From Halobacteriovorax sp. (lineage in GTDB: Bacteria > Bdellovibrionota > Bacteriovoracia > Bacteriovoracales > Bacteriovoracaceae), in assembly GCA_002716825.1 (NCBI GenBank), contig PBCC01000069.1, positions 1-47,423 of the forward strand: a DNA stretch of 47,423 nucleotides. The letters are read 5' to 3'. The notes under the pieces are model-generated. The model did no database searches. It had not been told where the DNA came from and saw only the letters and a program-made list of their open reading frames with translations. Of this stretch, positions 14,848-22,243 are shown in pieces. The number at the start of each line of letters is the position of its first letter. The stretch's first letter is position 1. A program made the position numbers and the translations under genes.

Positions 14848-14867
14848 TCCAGTTTTGGGCACCAAAT
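14848..14867 (+). repeat. attR: right attachment repeat
   Basis: TCCAGTTTTGGGCACCAAAT matches attL (8720-8739) at 19 of 20 positions, with an exact 12-base core. It marks the right end of the element, immediately before the terminator that probably once followed the tRNA. Confidence 0.88.
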
Positions 14868-14883
14868 GTATTTAAAAAAATGA

Positions 14884-14907
14884 GGAAGCCGCTGGCTTCC
14901 TTTTTTT
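14884..14907 (+). terminator. Rho-independent terminator beyond attR
   Basis: GGAAGCC-GCT-GGCTTCC followed by T7. No gene on the plus strand ends here, so it is probably the original tRNA-Leu terminator, displaced 6.1 kb by the insertion. Confidence 0.85.
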
Positions 14908-14991
14908 ATGCCCTAAATGCGCTCTAAACGGCTCAATAAGATATTTTGATAAGCTGCCGATAAGCAATGGAATAATGCTTTTGGAGCTTAA

Positions 14992-16083
14992 ATGAAGTCA
15001 TTCATCTTGATTAGCCTAATCTCAATCACCACCTTGGCCTGTACCGCTAAGCAAAGCGATCGCAAGGTGGCCTCGGTCAATGCGCTTCAGCCAGCTGTTG
15101 AGCAAGGGGAAGTATGGGGCGGTAATGAAGCGGCCATGATGGATACAGTTGCGAGAATCTTTCATGACACCTTAATTGAATCAACCGGTGACGATAAGAT
15201 CATGAGGCGAGATGCACACCCTAAGCATCATGGCTGCGTGGCAAGTGAGCTTGAGATTTTTAACAAGAATTTGCCTGAACAACTGCGCGTAGGTCTTTTT
15301 AAAGAAAATCATAAATACCAAGGCATCGTGAGGTTTTCTAACGGTGATCCGAACTTTAGAAAAGCAGACAGTGAAAAAGATGTGCGCGGAATGGCCGTGA
15401 AGCTTTTTGGCGTTCCTTATCAAAATTATTTGCAAGATATCGGCGTTGAAGATGGCCCAAATAGACACGACTTTGTTTTTATGAACGCAGACTCATTTTT
15501 TATTCCTAATCCCAAAGCTTATGAGAAATTTATGGAAGCTACACAGGGGCGTTTTGGCGTTCTTGGCTATCTTGCATTTCATTGGGGGACACTCGGAAAA
15601 ATCCTAAAGTCTCGTGTGCAAATAGCAAACTCGCTTGATATTGATTACGCCAGTGCCACGCCTTATAAGCTTGGCCCAACGACCATGAAGATGAAGTTTG
15701 TTTCATGCAAGAAAGTAAAAGATGCGATACCTGAACGCCCAAACCACGACTTCCTTGGCGAGAGCCTGGAAAGTACGTTAAGAGATCAAGAAGGTTGCTT
15801 TGATTTTTACGTTCAGCCAAATAAAGATCCAAAAAAGAATAATATTGAAGACGCTATGATCTCATGGAGTGAAGAAAAGTCTCCCATGATTCATGTTGGT
15901 CAAATGAAAGTGAAGCAACAGACTGGCTTTAGATCAAGTCAGCGCATGAGTGCCTGTGAGAATATGACCTTTAACCCTTGGCGCGCACCGCTAGAGAACC
16001 GACCCGTTGGCGGAGTCAATCGTATACGTCTGGAAGTTTATCTCAATCAGTCCAAGCTGCGTCACGAGTATAACGGTCTTTAG
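14992..16083 (+). CDS. Catalase-like haem-protein family lipoprotein
   Basis: A 363-residue protein. A lipobox-like TLAC-TA (Cys17) follows a hydrophobic leader, so it is probably a lipoprotein. The body matches the catalase-related fold: RRDAHPKHHGC (the area of the distal His), YQGIVRFSNGDPNFRKADSE, VRGMAVKLFG, DFVFMNADSFFIPNP, and a late FNPWRAP ... GGVNRIRLEVY ... RHEYNG. This is the shorter catalase-like group, which lacks the full catalase C-terminus and may act as a peroxidase or fatty-acid hydroperoxide enzyme; the activity is uncertain. GGAG lies 6 bases or so before the ATG. It is the first gene of the core chromosome after the island. Confidence 0.85.
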   Translation: MKSFILISLISITTLACTAKQSDRKVASVNALQPAVEQGEVWGGNEAAMMDTVARIFHDTLIESTGDDKIMRRDAHPKHHGCVASELEIFNKNLPEQLRVGLFKENHKYQGIVRFSNGDPNFRKADSEKDVRGMAVKLFGVPYQNYLQDIGVEDGPNRHDFVFMNADSFFIPNPKAYEKFMEATQGRFGVLGYLAFHWGTLGKILKSRVQIANSLDIDYASATPYKLGPTTMKMKFVSCKKVKDAIPERPNHDFLGESLESTLRDQEGCFDFYVQPNKDPKKNNIEDAMISWSEEKSPMIHVGQMKVKQQTGFRSSQRMSACENMTFNPWRAPLENRPVGGVNRIRLEVYLNQSKLRHEYNGL

Positions 16084-16099
16084 TGTCACCCTGACACTA
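16081..16099 (+). terminator. Hairpin including the stop codon of the catalase-like gene
   Basis: TAGTGTCA-CCC-TGACACTA starts at the TAG stop itself and is followed by TCTTT, not a full T-run. It is a weak terminator or mRNA-stabilising hairpin. Another TAGTGTCA occurs near 16175. Confidence 0.4.
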
Positions 16100-16242
16100 T
16101 CTTTGAATAAATCACTGTCTATTTCTTAAAAGACAATACAATCAACCCTTTAAGCGTTGTAAATGAAATTATTATAGTGTCAATTGCTTGATCGTTCTGG
16201 CATCTATAGATTGCTGCAATCAATTCTAAATAGGGAAGAACA

Positions 16243-17280
16243 ATGAAAATTTCTGCGCTTATTCTAGGTATTTCTGCCTTGGCCGGCTCTTCTGCCTACG
16301 CTCAAACGTGTGCTGTCGACATGGTTCGTAACGGACGTGTTATTGAGACATTTTTCGCCGAACTCGATCAAAATGGTCGTTGTCGTGACGCTTTAAGAGA
16401 TTGTGCTCGTGCTCGCCAACAACAAGGCGGCGGAACTAATCTGATTTGCGAACCTTCAGCAAATCCTCAGCCACCGCGCCCACCACAGCCACCTATGCCT
16501 CCTCAGCCACAACCGCCAAGACGTGATGTGTTCTCTCCACTACCTGGCTACTCAATTAGAGTGGGTGAGTTCGTGATGGAAGACTATAATACCAAGTCAC
16601 TTCAGCGTGTAACTGCCATTTCAGGCAATACATTCTTGCTTGAAGACGGTCAGTGGTACAACTCTTCATATGTAAATAAGCTCCAGACTGATTACAACGG
16701 TATCGGTCTTGGTGAAGATGTAATGGAAGATTACAACACGAAGAGTATTCAGTTTGTAAAAGCCATTGCTGACAATCTATTCATGCTTGAAGACGGTCAG
16801 TGGTATAACGCTACTTACATTAATAAGCTTCAGCAGAGTTATAATAATATCTATGTTGGTGATCGTGTTGCCGAAGACTATAATACAAGATCTATTGGCG
16901 TCGTTCAGGCAATCGCAGCTAACCTCTTCCTTCTTGATGATGGCCAGTGGTACAACGCCACTTATATCAGTAAGCTCGTTTTTCAACACAACGGAATCTC
17001 TGTTGGCGAAGAAGTGATGGAAGATTACAACACTCGCTCAATTCAAAGAGTCGTTGAGATTAGCGATGGTCTTTTTCTTCTCGAAGATGGCCAGTGGTAT
17101 AACTCAACCTATATCAACAAACTTCAGCAAAGTCTTAACGGTCTTTATGTTGGGCAAGAAGTTGTAGAAAGCTACAACACAAGAAGCTTTAGAAGAATCG
17201 TTGCAATTGCAGATGGACTCTTTCTGCTAGATGACGGTCAATGGTATAATTCAACTTATGTAAATAGAGTGATTAGATAA
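16243..17280 (+). CDS. Secreted five-repeat protein (49-residue units)
   Basis: A 345-residue exported protein. The signal peptide ends SSAYA-QT; a small Cys-containing domain (~21-80) is followed by a Pro-rich linker (~83-105). Five tandem repeats then begin at bases 16561, 16708, 16855, 17002 and 17149, exactly 147 bases (49 residues) apart. Each contains VGxxVMEDYNTxS, a hydrophobic AI..LFLLEDGQWYN and YINKLQ. The last is cut at YVNRVIR. The strand-rich units suggest SH3-like barrels or a repeat sheet. The function is unknown; a surface adhesin or cell-wall-binding role is plausible. GGGAAGAAC precedes the ATG, and a strong terminator follows. Confidence 0.85.
   Translation: MKISALILGISALAGSSAYAQTCAVDMVRNGRVIETFFAELDQNGRCRDALRDCARARQQQGGGTNLICEPSANPQPPRPPQPPMPPQPQPPRRDVFSPLPGYSIRVGEFVMEDYNTKSLQRVTAISGNTFLLEDGQWYNSSYVNKLQTDYNGIGLGEDVMEDYNTKSIQFVKAIADNLFMLEDGQWYNATYINKLQQSYNNIYVGDRVAEDYNTRSIGVVQAIAANLFLLDDGQWYNATYISKLVFQHNGISVGEEVMEDYNTRSIQRVVEISDGLFLLEDGQWYNSTYINKLQQSLNGLYVGQEVVESYNTRSFRRIVAIADGLFLLDDGQWYNSTYVNRVIR
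16561..17277 (+). repeat. Five in-register 147-base coding repeats
   Basis: Unit starts are evenly spaced by 147 bases with no insertion or deletion. The amino-acid core EDGQWYN/DDGQWYN is invariant, while the third-position bases differ, so the duplication is old and the length is under selection. Confidence 0.85.
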
Positions 17281-17290
17281 AACCAAAACT

Positions 17291-17317
17291 AAAGGACCCG
17301 AAAGGGTCCTTTTTTTA
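17291..17317 (+). terminator. Rho-independent terminator
   Basis: AAAGGACCC-GAAA-GGGTCCTTT followed by more T. A 9-bp stem with a GAAA tetraloop, 10 bases after the stop of the repeat protein. Confidence 0.93.
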
Positions 17318-17347
17318 TTCTCATTTTAAATGTGAATGAATTGTTAT

Positions 17348-17376
17348 TTGTTCTTTAAATATTAATCATTTATCAT
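17348..17376 (+). promoter_or_regulatory. Promoter for a probable leaderless mRNA
   Basis: TTGTTC (17348-17353), a 17-base spacer, TATCAT (17371-17376), then GTCTGT and the ATG at 17383. There is no Shine-Dalgarno sequence. Confidence 0.5.
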
Positions 17377-17382
17377 GTCTGT

Positions 17383-18114
17383 ATGCGCTTTCTCCCATTT
17401 ATAGCTCTATTTTTTTGCAGCATCGGTATGAGTTCAGACTCTAAGGTTCTTAGAGTTTTAGGCGTTGATATTGCTGGTGTCTTCGATGAGACACCCAAGG
17501 GACGTGAGCGCCTCGTTCTCGAGACGATCGCCGAATGTATGGGCCGTAAGATAGAGCTTGAGCTCGCTCCCTACGGGCGTCATCTTTCATACTTTGGCAT
17601 CAGTGATAAATTCGATTTAGTGGCCACAGTTCCACCCGGTGGCAAAGTCAGCGGCTTCCAAAGTAAAAGCCATATTGATTATCAGAATGTGGTCACGACA
17701 CTCAAAGACTTCACGGGAGTGATATCCAGCGTTTCTGATTTGAAAGGGCTTGATGTGGTGTCCTTTAAAGGTGCGCGATCTATGCTTGCAGGCTTAGAGG
17801 ATGCTATCCCTACCTTTAAAACGTATCAGGAAATCGCTCAACAAGACCTCCATACGAGGATGCTAATGTTTAAGCGAGTCGATGCGGTTATAAGTGATAA
17901 GTATATTTTCTTCTCTCATACAAAAAGACTGCAGCGACTTGAGCCTGATAGAAAGCAACTCTTTAGAGAAACCAAAACCCATGAAGTTTTTGAACCTTCA
18001 AAGTTCACTGTGAGTTTGAAGAATCAAAAATTAAGAGATTCATTTAATCGTTGCTTGGAGCTAAGACGCCAGGAGATAGCTAAAATAAACGATGACTTTA
18101 TAGTTCCTCTCTAA
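17383..18114 (+). CDS. Periplasmic solute-binding-like protein
   Basis: A 243-residue protein with a signal peptide (first ~18 residues). The body KVLRVLGVDIAGVFDETPKG ... ETIAECMGRKIELELAPYGR ... DLKGLDVVSFKGARSMLAG ... RVDAVISDKYIFF follows the order of family-3 (amino-acid type) bacterial solute-binding proteins. The usual ligand Arg/Asp positions are not obvious. There is no adjacent permease, so it may be a sensor or a stand-alone binding protein. It has no Shine-Dalgarno sequence; the -10 box lies six bases upstream of the ATG. Confidence 0.72.
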   Translation: MRFLPFIALFFCSIGMSSDSKVLRVLGVDIAGVFDETPKGRERLVLETIAECMGRKIELELAPYGRHLSYFGISDKFDLVATVPPGGKVSGFQSKSHIDYQNVVTTLKDFTGVISSVSDLKGLDVVSFKGARSMLAGLEDAIPTFKTYQEIAQQDLHTRMLMFKRVDAVISDKYIFFSHTKRLQRLEPDRKQLFRETKTHEVFEPSKFTVSLKNQKLRDSFNRCLELRRQEIAKINDDFIVPL

Positions 18115-18153
18115 TTTTCCTGTACTTAGCCCTACTATTCTTTATCTGGCCAC

Positions 18154-18181
18154 TTGATGCATTTTTTGGCTTTGTTATAAG
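18154..18181 (+). promoter_or_regulatory. Promoter for a probable leaderless mRNA
   Basis: TTGATG (18154-18159), a 16-base spacer, TATAAG (18176-18181), five bases, then the ATG at 18187. There is no Shine-Dalgarno sequence. Confidence 0.5.
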
Positions 18182-18186
18182 TAGTC

Positions 18187-19041
18187 ATGAAATTCTTGCT
18201 CATATCTCTGCTTTTTCCGCTTTTGGTTGAGGCCTCTATTTTTAATGGGGACTCTCGCTACGAAGCTCAACGTGATGGCTCGCCTGATGTGATCGAGCGT
18301 GCTCGCTCTGTACCGGCGATTTTTAGAAACTCAGCTTTAAAGAAAAGATCAGATGGAAACTACGATACACTTAATTGGTCTCCGCAAAATCTAGGCTTTT
18401 GCAGTGATGCGAACTTTGCGGGTCAGCCTCATTTAGCCAATTGTTCAGCCACACTTATCGCTCCTGATTTGGTTTTGACAGCAGCGCACTGTCTTGAAAA
18501 AGCAGATAAGGATTGCAGTGGATATAAAATCGTCTTTGATTTCGCACTAGGACACAATCTAGATGTTCTTTCTTCAAGTAATGTCTTTGATTGTAAGGAA
18601 GTCGTTTATTATAAGTTTGACCAGACTTTAGCCTCAGAAGATATCGCCATGATAAGACTCGATCGCAAAGTAATGAATCGAACGCCAATCCCTGTAAGCA
18701 AAAAATTGCCAACACTCGATACAAGTTTGAGTATGATTGGTTATCCTCTTGGGCTCCCACAAAAAGCTGATGATGATGGAAAGGTTTTATCAGTTGATTC
18801 GAAGAATATTTCCTTTAAGCACGATCTCGATACATTCTCATGTAACTCTGGTGGACCCATCTTTGATGAGGCCGGCAATGTAACAGGTGTGCTTGTTCGT
18901 GGAACTGGGCCAAATCAAACCACCCGAACTAACTCCAATTGCAATGATTGGAGTGTTGCCGGGCAATCAGATTACGCCGAGGCTAACTCTATTGCTCACC
19001 TCAAAAAACTCTTTAAGAAGCTTGGAGTGAAGTTGAATTAG
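18187..19041 (+). CDS. Secreted trypsin-like serine protease
   Basis: A 284-residue S1-type protease exported by an N-terminal signal peptide (~residues 1-16). The triad is visible: His101 in VLTAAHCLEK, Asp152 in SEDIAMIRLD, and Ser221 in FSCNSGGPIF. Several Cys could form disulfides (for example Cys102 with Cys110 or a later Cys). There is no PDZ domain, so it is a short, digestive-type enzyme rather than DegP. Its 3' end overlaps the convergent transporter gene by 29 bases. Secreted proteases are common in predatory bacteria. Confidence 0.92.
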   Translation: MKFLLISLLFPLLVEASIFNGDSRYEAQRDGSPDVIERARSVPAIFRNSALKKRSDGNYDTLNWSPQNLGFCSDANFAGQPHLANCSATLIAPDLVLTAAHCLEKADKDCSGYKIVFDFALGHNLDVLSSSNVFDCKEVVYYKFDQTLASEDIAMIRLDRKVMNRTPIPVSKKLPTLDTSLSMIGYPLGLPQKADDDGKVLSVDSKNISFKHDLDTFSCNSGGPIFDEAGNVTGVLVRGTGPNQTTRTNSNCNDWSVAGQSDYAEANSIAHLKKLFKKLGVKLN

Positions 19042-19894
19042 ACTTCTTACTGAGCTTTGATATCGCAATCACAACTCCTCCAGTCACAAACATTTGAAGC
19101 GAGTAAATTGCGCCAGGAATAGTCATGGCCTCATTTTGTAAAAATGTCGCGGCAATCATAATCGCAAGTGTTCCGTTTTGAATTCCACACTCAAGCACGA
19201 TCGTCTTAACCTGACTTTTGGGAACAGATAACACGAGTGAAAATATGAGTGCTGTGACCATGGTTAATAAATTAAGTAGCAATGTGGCTGAACCACTTAT
19301 TTGCATGTAGGGAAGAAAGTTCTCTCGCTCTTTAATAATGGCGGCAAAGACAATTAAAACAAATAAAAAGACGGCCAGCTTGGAGAGAAAACCCTCTAGC
19401 TTTGCCGCTAACTGTGGGCGCTTTTGGTTGAGAAGAAGACCGCTCAGTACTGGTACTGAAGTGATTAAGAAAATTCCGGCAATACTTTTAAAAATGGGAA
19501 GCTCTGTGGCTGACTCAGCACCCATATACTGGGTAAGCGACCAGTTGATAATAAGCGGGATTGTTATCACGCTGGCAAGGCTAGTGATTGCAGTTAATGC
19601 AATAGAGAGGGCCACATCACCACCTGAGAGCTTGGCGTAGACGTTTGAAGTTACTCCGCCAGGACAAACTGAGATAATCATTAGACCAACTGCAAGCTCA
19701 CCTGTGATGCCAAAAAACTGAACCACTGCATAGGCTATGAGTGGCAAAGTAATGAACTGACAAAAAAGTCCAAGAGCAAAAGCCTTTGGCTTAAGTACAA
19801 CTTGTTTAAAATCATTGGTCGTGAGTCCAAGACCCATGGAGAACATAATGATTGCTAGGGCCAAAGGTAAAAATACTTGTGTGAGAATATTCAT
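19013..19894 (-). CDS. Bile acid:sodium symporter family transporter
   Basis: A 293-residue inner-membrane protein of about nine to ten hydrophobic helices. VGLMIISVCPGGVTSNVYAK is the hallmark of the BASS/SBF family, and the region near LECGIQNGTLAIMIA matches its second conserved site, ECGIQN. The family moves organic anions such as bile acids, pantothenate or keto acids with sodium; the substrate is not predictable. It lies 9 bases downstream of ndh on the same strand, so it is probably the last gene of the 23.4-19.0 kb operon. Its end overlaps the protease gene on the other strand. Confidence 0.92.
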   Translation of the reverse strand: MNILTQVFLPLALAIIMFSMGLGLTTNDFKQVVLKPKAFALGLFCQFITLPLIAYAVVQFFGITGELAVGLMIISVCPGGVTSNVYAKLSGGDVALSIALTAITSLASVITIPLIINWSLTQYMGAESATELPIFKSIAGIFLITSVPVLSGLLLNQKRPQLAAKLEGFLSKLAVFLFVLIVFAAIIKERENFLPYMQISGSATLLLNLLTMVTALIFSLVLSVPKSQVKTIVLECGIQNGTLAIMIAATFLQNEAMTIPGAIYSLQMFVTGGVVIAISKLSKKSNSTSLQAS

Positions 19895-19903
19895 AGTGAC
19901 CTC

Positions 19904-21151
19904 TTAGTTATCTTCAGACGTGCGGGGAGGGGTAATGATTCTTGCGCCGCGCTTGAATGTTAAATAGGACCAAGCCCATTGTAGAAAAACCATAAAACGA
20001 TTTCTAAAGCCAATTAGATAATAAAGATGAACAAATAACCAAGCATACCAAGCTAGCGTGCCGCCAAAGCTAATTTTTCCAACTTGAAGTACCGCTTTTT
20101 TTCGACCGATTGTGGCCATTTGACCTTTGTCTAAATACTTAAATGGAGGCTTTGGTTTGATGTCTATATCTGCTTTAATTATTTTTCCCATGAAGCGACC
20201 TTGCTGTATGGCAACAGAGGCTACTCCTGGCAAGGTGCCGTCTTTCGTATCAAATGCAGCGAGATCACCTAGTACAAAAATATTAGAGTCTTGTTTAAGC
20301 CCCATACTTTGATCTACTGGAACGCGGCCACGGCGATCAAGTTCAACGCCAAGTGTTTTAGCGAGAGGTGATGGCGTAACGCCCGCACTCCAGGCAATTG
20401 TCTGAGTTTCAATCTTACCGTCAGTTAAGATAACGGCATCGGAGGTAATGTCGATCACTTTTGTGTTTGTTAAAACACTAACTCCCATGGCCTCTAAGTC
20501 TTTCTTCGCGCGTGCACTCATTTTTTCATTAAAGCTTGGCAGAATACGTGGCCCGGCTTCAATTAAAATAACTTGGGATTGCTCTGGTTTGATATGTCTA
20601 AAATCTTTGGCCAAAACTTGATGAGCAATTTCAGCAAACGCTCCCGCCAGCTCCACCCCAGTTGGGCCAGCACCGATTAAGACAAAAGTCATAAGTTTCT
20701 TTCGAAGGGATTCATCTTGGGCTTTTTCAGCATTTTCAAAGGCAAGAAATAAACGACGTCTAATCTCGGTAGCATCCTCTAGACCTTTGAGTCCGGGGGC
20801 AAGAGTGGCCCACTGAGTGTTTCCAAAGTAAAAGTTCTTAGCCCCAGTAGCGATGATCAATCGGTCATAATTAAGAGTTCTTTCCTTTGTTTGGACAACT
20901 TTTTCATCTCTATTGATATGAATAACTTCATCGAGAATAATTTCAATATTTTTATAATTACTTAATTGTGCACGAATTGGAGTAGCTATATCAGCAGGGT
21001 TAAGACCGGCCGTGGCAACTTGATACAGCAGTGGCTGAAAAAGATGATAGTTATGCCGGTCAATAATTTGAATCTTTACATCTTTAAGCTTTGCAATAGA
21101 CTTTGCCGCATTCAACCCAGCGAAGCCAGCTCCTATAATAATCACTTTCAT
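19904..21151 (-). CDS. ndh: Type II NADH dehydrogenase (NDH-2)
   Basis: A 415-residue single-subunit flavoprotein that oxidises NADH and reduces quinone without pumping protons. The FAD site is VIIIGAGFAGLNAAK (residues 3-17), and the NAD site is LIGAGPTGVELAGAFAE near residue 160. A third segment, NIFVLGDLA (~292-300), contacts FAD. The C-terminus LAWYAWLFVHLYYLIGFRNR and the following aromatic stretch form the membrane anchor. Length and motifs are typical. The ATG directly follows the TAG of the DUF2914 gene with no gap and in the same frame. Confidence 0.94.
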   Translation of the reverse strand: MKVIIIGAGFAGLNAAKSIAKLKDVKIQIIDRHNYHLFQPLLYQVATAGLNPADIATPIRAQLSNYKNIEIILDEVIHINRDEKVVQTKERTLNYDRLIIATGAKNFYFGNTQWATLAPGLKGLEDATEIRRRLFLAFENAEKAQDESLRKKLMTFVLIGAGPTGVELAGAFAEIAHQVLAKDFRHIKPEQSQVILIEAGPRILPSFNEKMSARAKKDLEAMGVSVLTNTKVIDITSDAVILTDGKIETQTIAWSAGVTPSPLAKTLGVELDRRGRVPVDQSMGLKQDSNIFVLGDLAAFDTKDGTLPGVASVAIQQGRFMGKIIKADIDIKPKPPFKYLDKGQMATIGRKKAVLQVGKISFGGTLAWYAWLFVHLYYLIGFRNRFMVFLQWAWSYLTFKRGARIITPPRTSEDN

Positions 21152-22243
21152 CTAGTAAGCCTTACTATTTAAAGTGAGGGAATAATCTTCAGGCACTTTT
21201 TTTACCTCAAAATATGTTCTTCCAATCTCAAGACCATCAGAAGTCGTGATCAGAACTTTCCATTCACCTTCATCATAATTATTTTTATAGGCAAAGCCTC
21301 TAAAACCATCGCGCCTTCCACCGGTGATTGTTAACGGGATACGATCACTTCGAATCCACTTGTTTGGAGCTTTCCACCACCATTCAATATAGACTGTATC
21401 GGCAAAACCTGCGGGGGCGAAGACGCGGGTGAAAACATGGAGAGCATCGCTTGGTCTGGCCATATAGGGAGTGCTGGTATCGCTCCAAAAATGCCACCAG
21501 GGGCTACTGGAGAATGCCAAATATCTTGTACCTTCTTCTGTCTGCATCTTTTCGATTTTGTGATAGATACCAATTTTCTTTAAAGACAAAGGAACGGGAG
21601 GGAAAAGCCTAAAGACATACATCAGAATAAAAAAGGCCGCTAAACAAGTTGCGATGGTGACTTGAGACTTTGCGAGGAAGCGTCCACGCCTAAGCTTTAT
21701 CCACGTAAAAATGATTAAAAGGTATACGGCCACACCTAAAAGAAAGGGGAGGGTACCCATTTTTCCAAGAAGAGTTGGAGCAAGAATGACAGTGAAGCTG
21801 ATAAAGCAAGTATGAAGTAGGATGGCCGGGATAAGGTCATGTTTTAAAAATGAAGGTCTAAACTCATTGAGAAGAAGTAGTGAGCTTAAAAATACTAAAA
21901 AGATCATCGAATTAAAAAACGTTCCACTTTTAAAAAAATACAGAGTGAAAGCATTTAAAAGAGCCCCCAGAGCGAAGTGAAAAATATCTTCTTCAAACTC
22001 TGAAATCTTTAAGGCCCAAGATTTATTGGGTAAAAAATTCGAAAGTTTATAACCTTCAGTTGTAATAAGAAAAAGAGAAGTTGCAACAATCAGATAGATC
22101 ATCTGGCTGATGACGGTTAAAAGATCATCAACCTCTTCCAAAGTAAAAATATCAAATAGAAAACCTGCTGCAAAAAAAATCAAGGCATGATACGGCGTTG
22201 ATACTTGCCATAGATGATTGATTTTTTGCTTGGTCGCTTCCAT
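21152..22243 (-). CDS. Membrane protein with C-terminal DUF2914 domain
   Basis: A 363-residue protein. The first ~225 residues contain about six to seven hydrophobic helices. The last ~120 residues form an extracytoplasmic domain with the DUF2914 pattern: VFTRVFAP ... VYIEWWWKAPNKWIRSDRIPLTITGGRRDGFRGFAYK ... GEWKVLITTSDGLEIGRTYFEV. DUF2914 has no established biochemical role. It sits between ndh and a secreted TPR-less helical protein in one minus-strand operon. Its stop TAG is immediately followed by the ndh ATG. Confidence 0.85.
   Translation of the reverse strand: MEATKQKINHLWQVSTPYHALIFFAAGFLFDIFTLEEVDDLLTVISQMIYLIVATSLFLITTEGYKLSNFLPNKSWALKISEFEEDIFHFALGALLNAFTLYFFKSGTFFNSMIFLVFLSSLLLLNEFRPSFLKHDLIPAILLHTCFISFTVILAPTLLGKMGTLPFLLGVAVYLLIIFTWIKLRRGRFLAKSQVTIATCLAAFFILMYVFRLFPPVPLSLKKIGIYHKIEKMQTEEGTRYLAFSSSPWWHFWSDTSTPYMARPSDALHVFTRVFAPAGFADTVYIEWWWKAPNKWIRSDRIPLTITGGRRDGFRGFAYKNNYDEGEWKVLITTSDGLEIGRTYFEVKKVPEDYSLTLNSKAY

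Larger units (their letters stand above)
8720..14867. mobile_element. Integrative element in tRNA-Leu, ~6.1 kb
   Basis: The element runs from the 3' end of tRNA-Leu(GAG) to an imperfect copy of the tRNA end at 14848-14867. It contains, in order: a terminator, integrase, excisionase-like gene, palindromic block, GHKL ATPase, STAS-like protein, secreted lipoprotein, HExxH protein and HigBA. The DNA is visibly more AT-rich than the flanks. Tyrosine recombinases commonly use tRNA 3' ends as att sites, and the integrase gene abuts the tRNA as expected. Internal repeats hint at a two-element composite. There are no replication, conjugation or phage structural genes, so it is probably a satellite or defence-type island mobilised by its own integrase. 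Confidence 0.88.
14602..14991. other. 390-base non-coding right end of the island and junction
   Basis: It contains the higBA promoter and operator (14608-14657), repeat R2 (14720-14746), attR (14848-14867) and a terminator (14884-14907). Beyond 14907 is the short upstream region of the catalase-like gene. No gene is seen. Confidence 0.75.
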
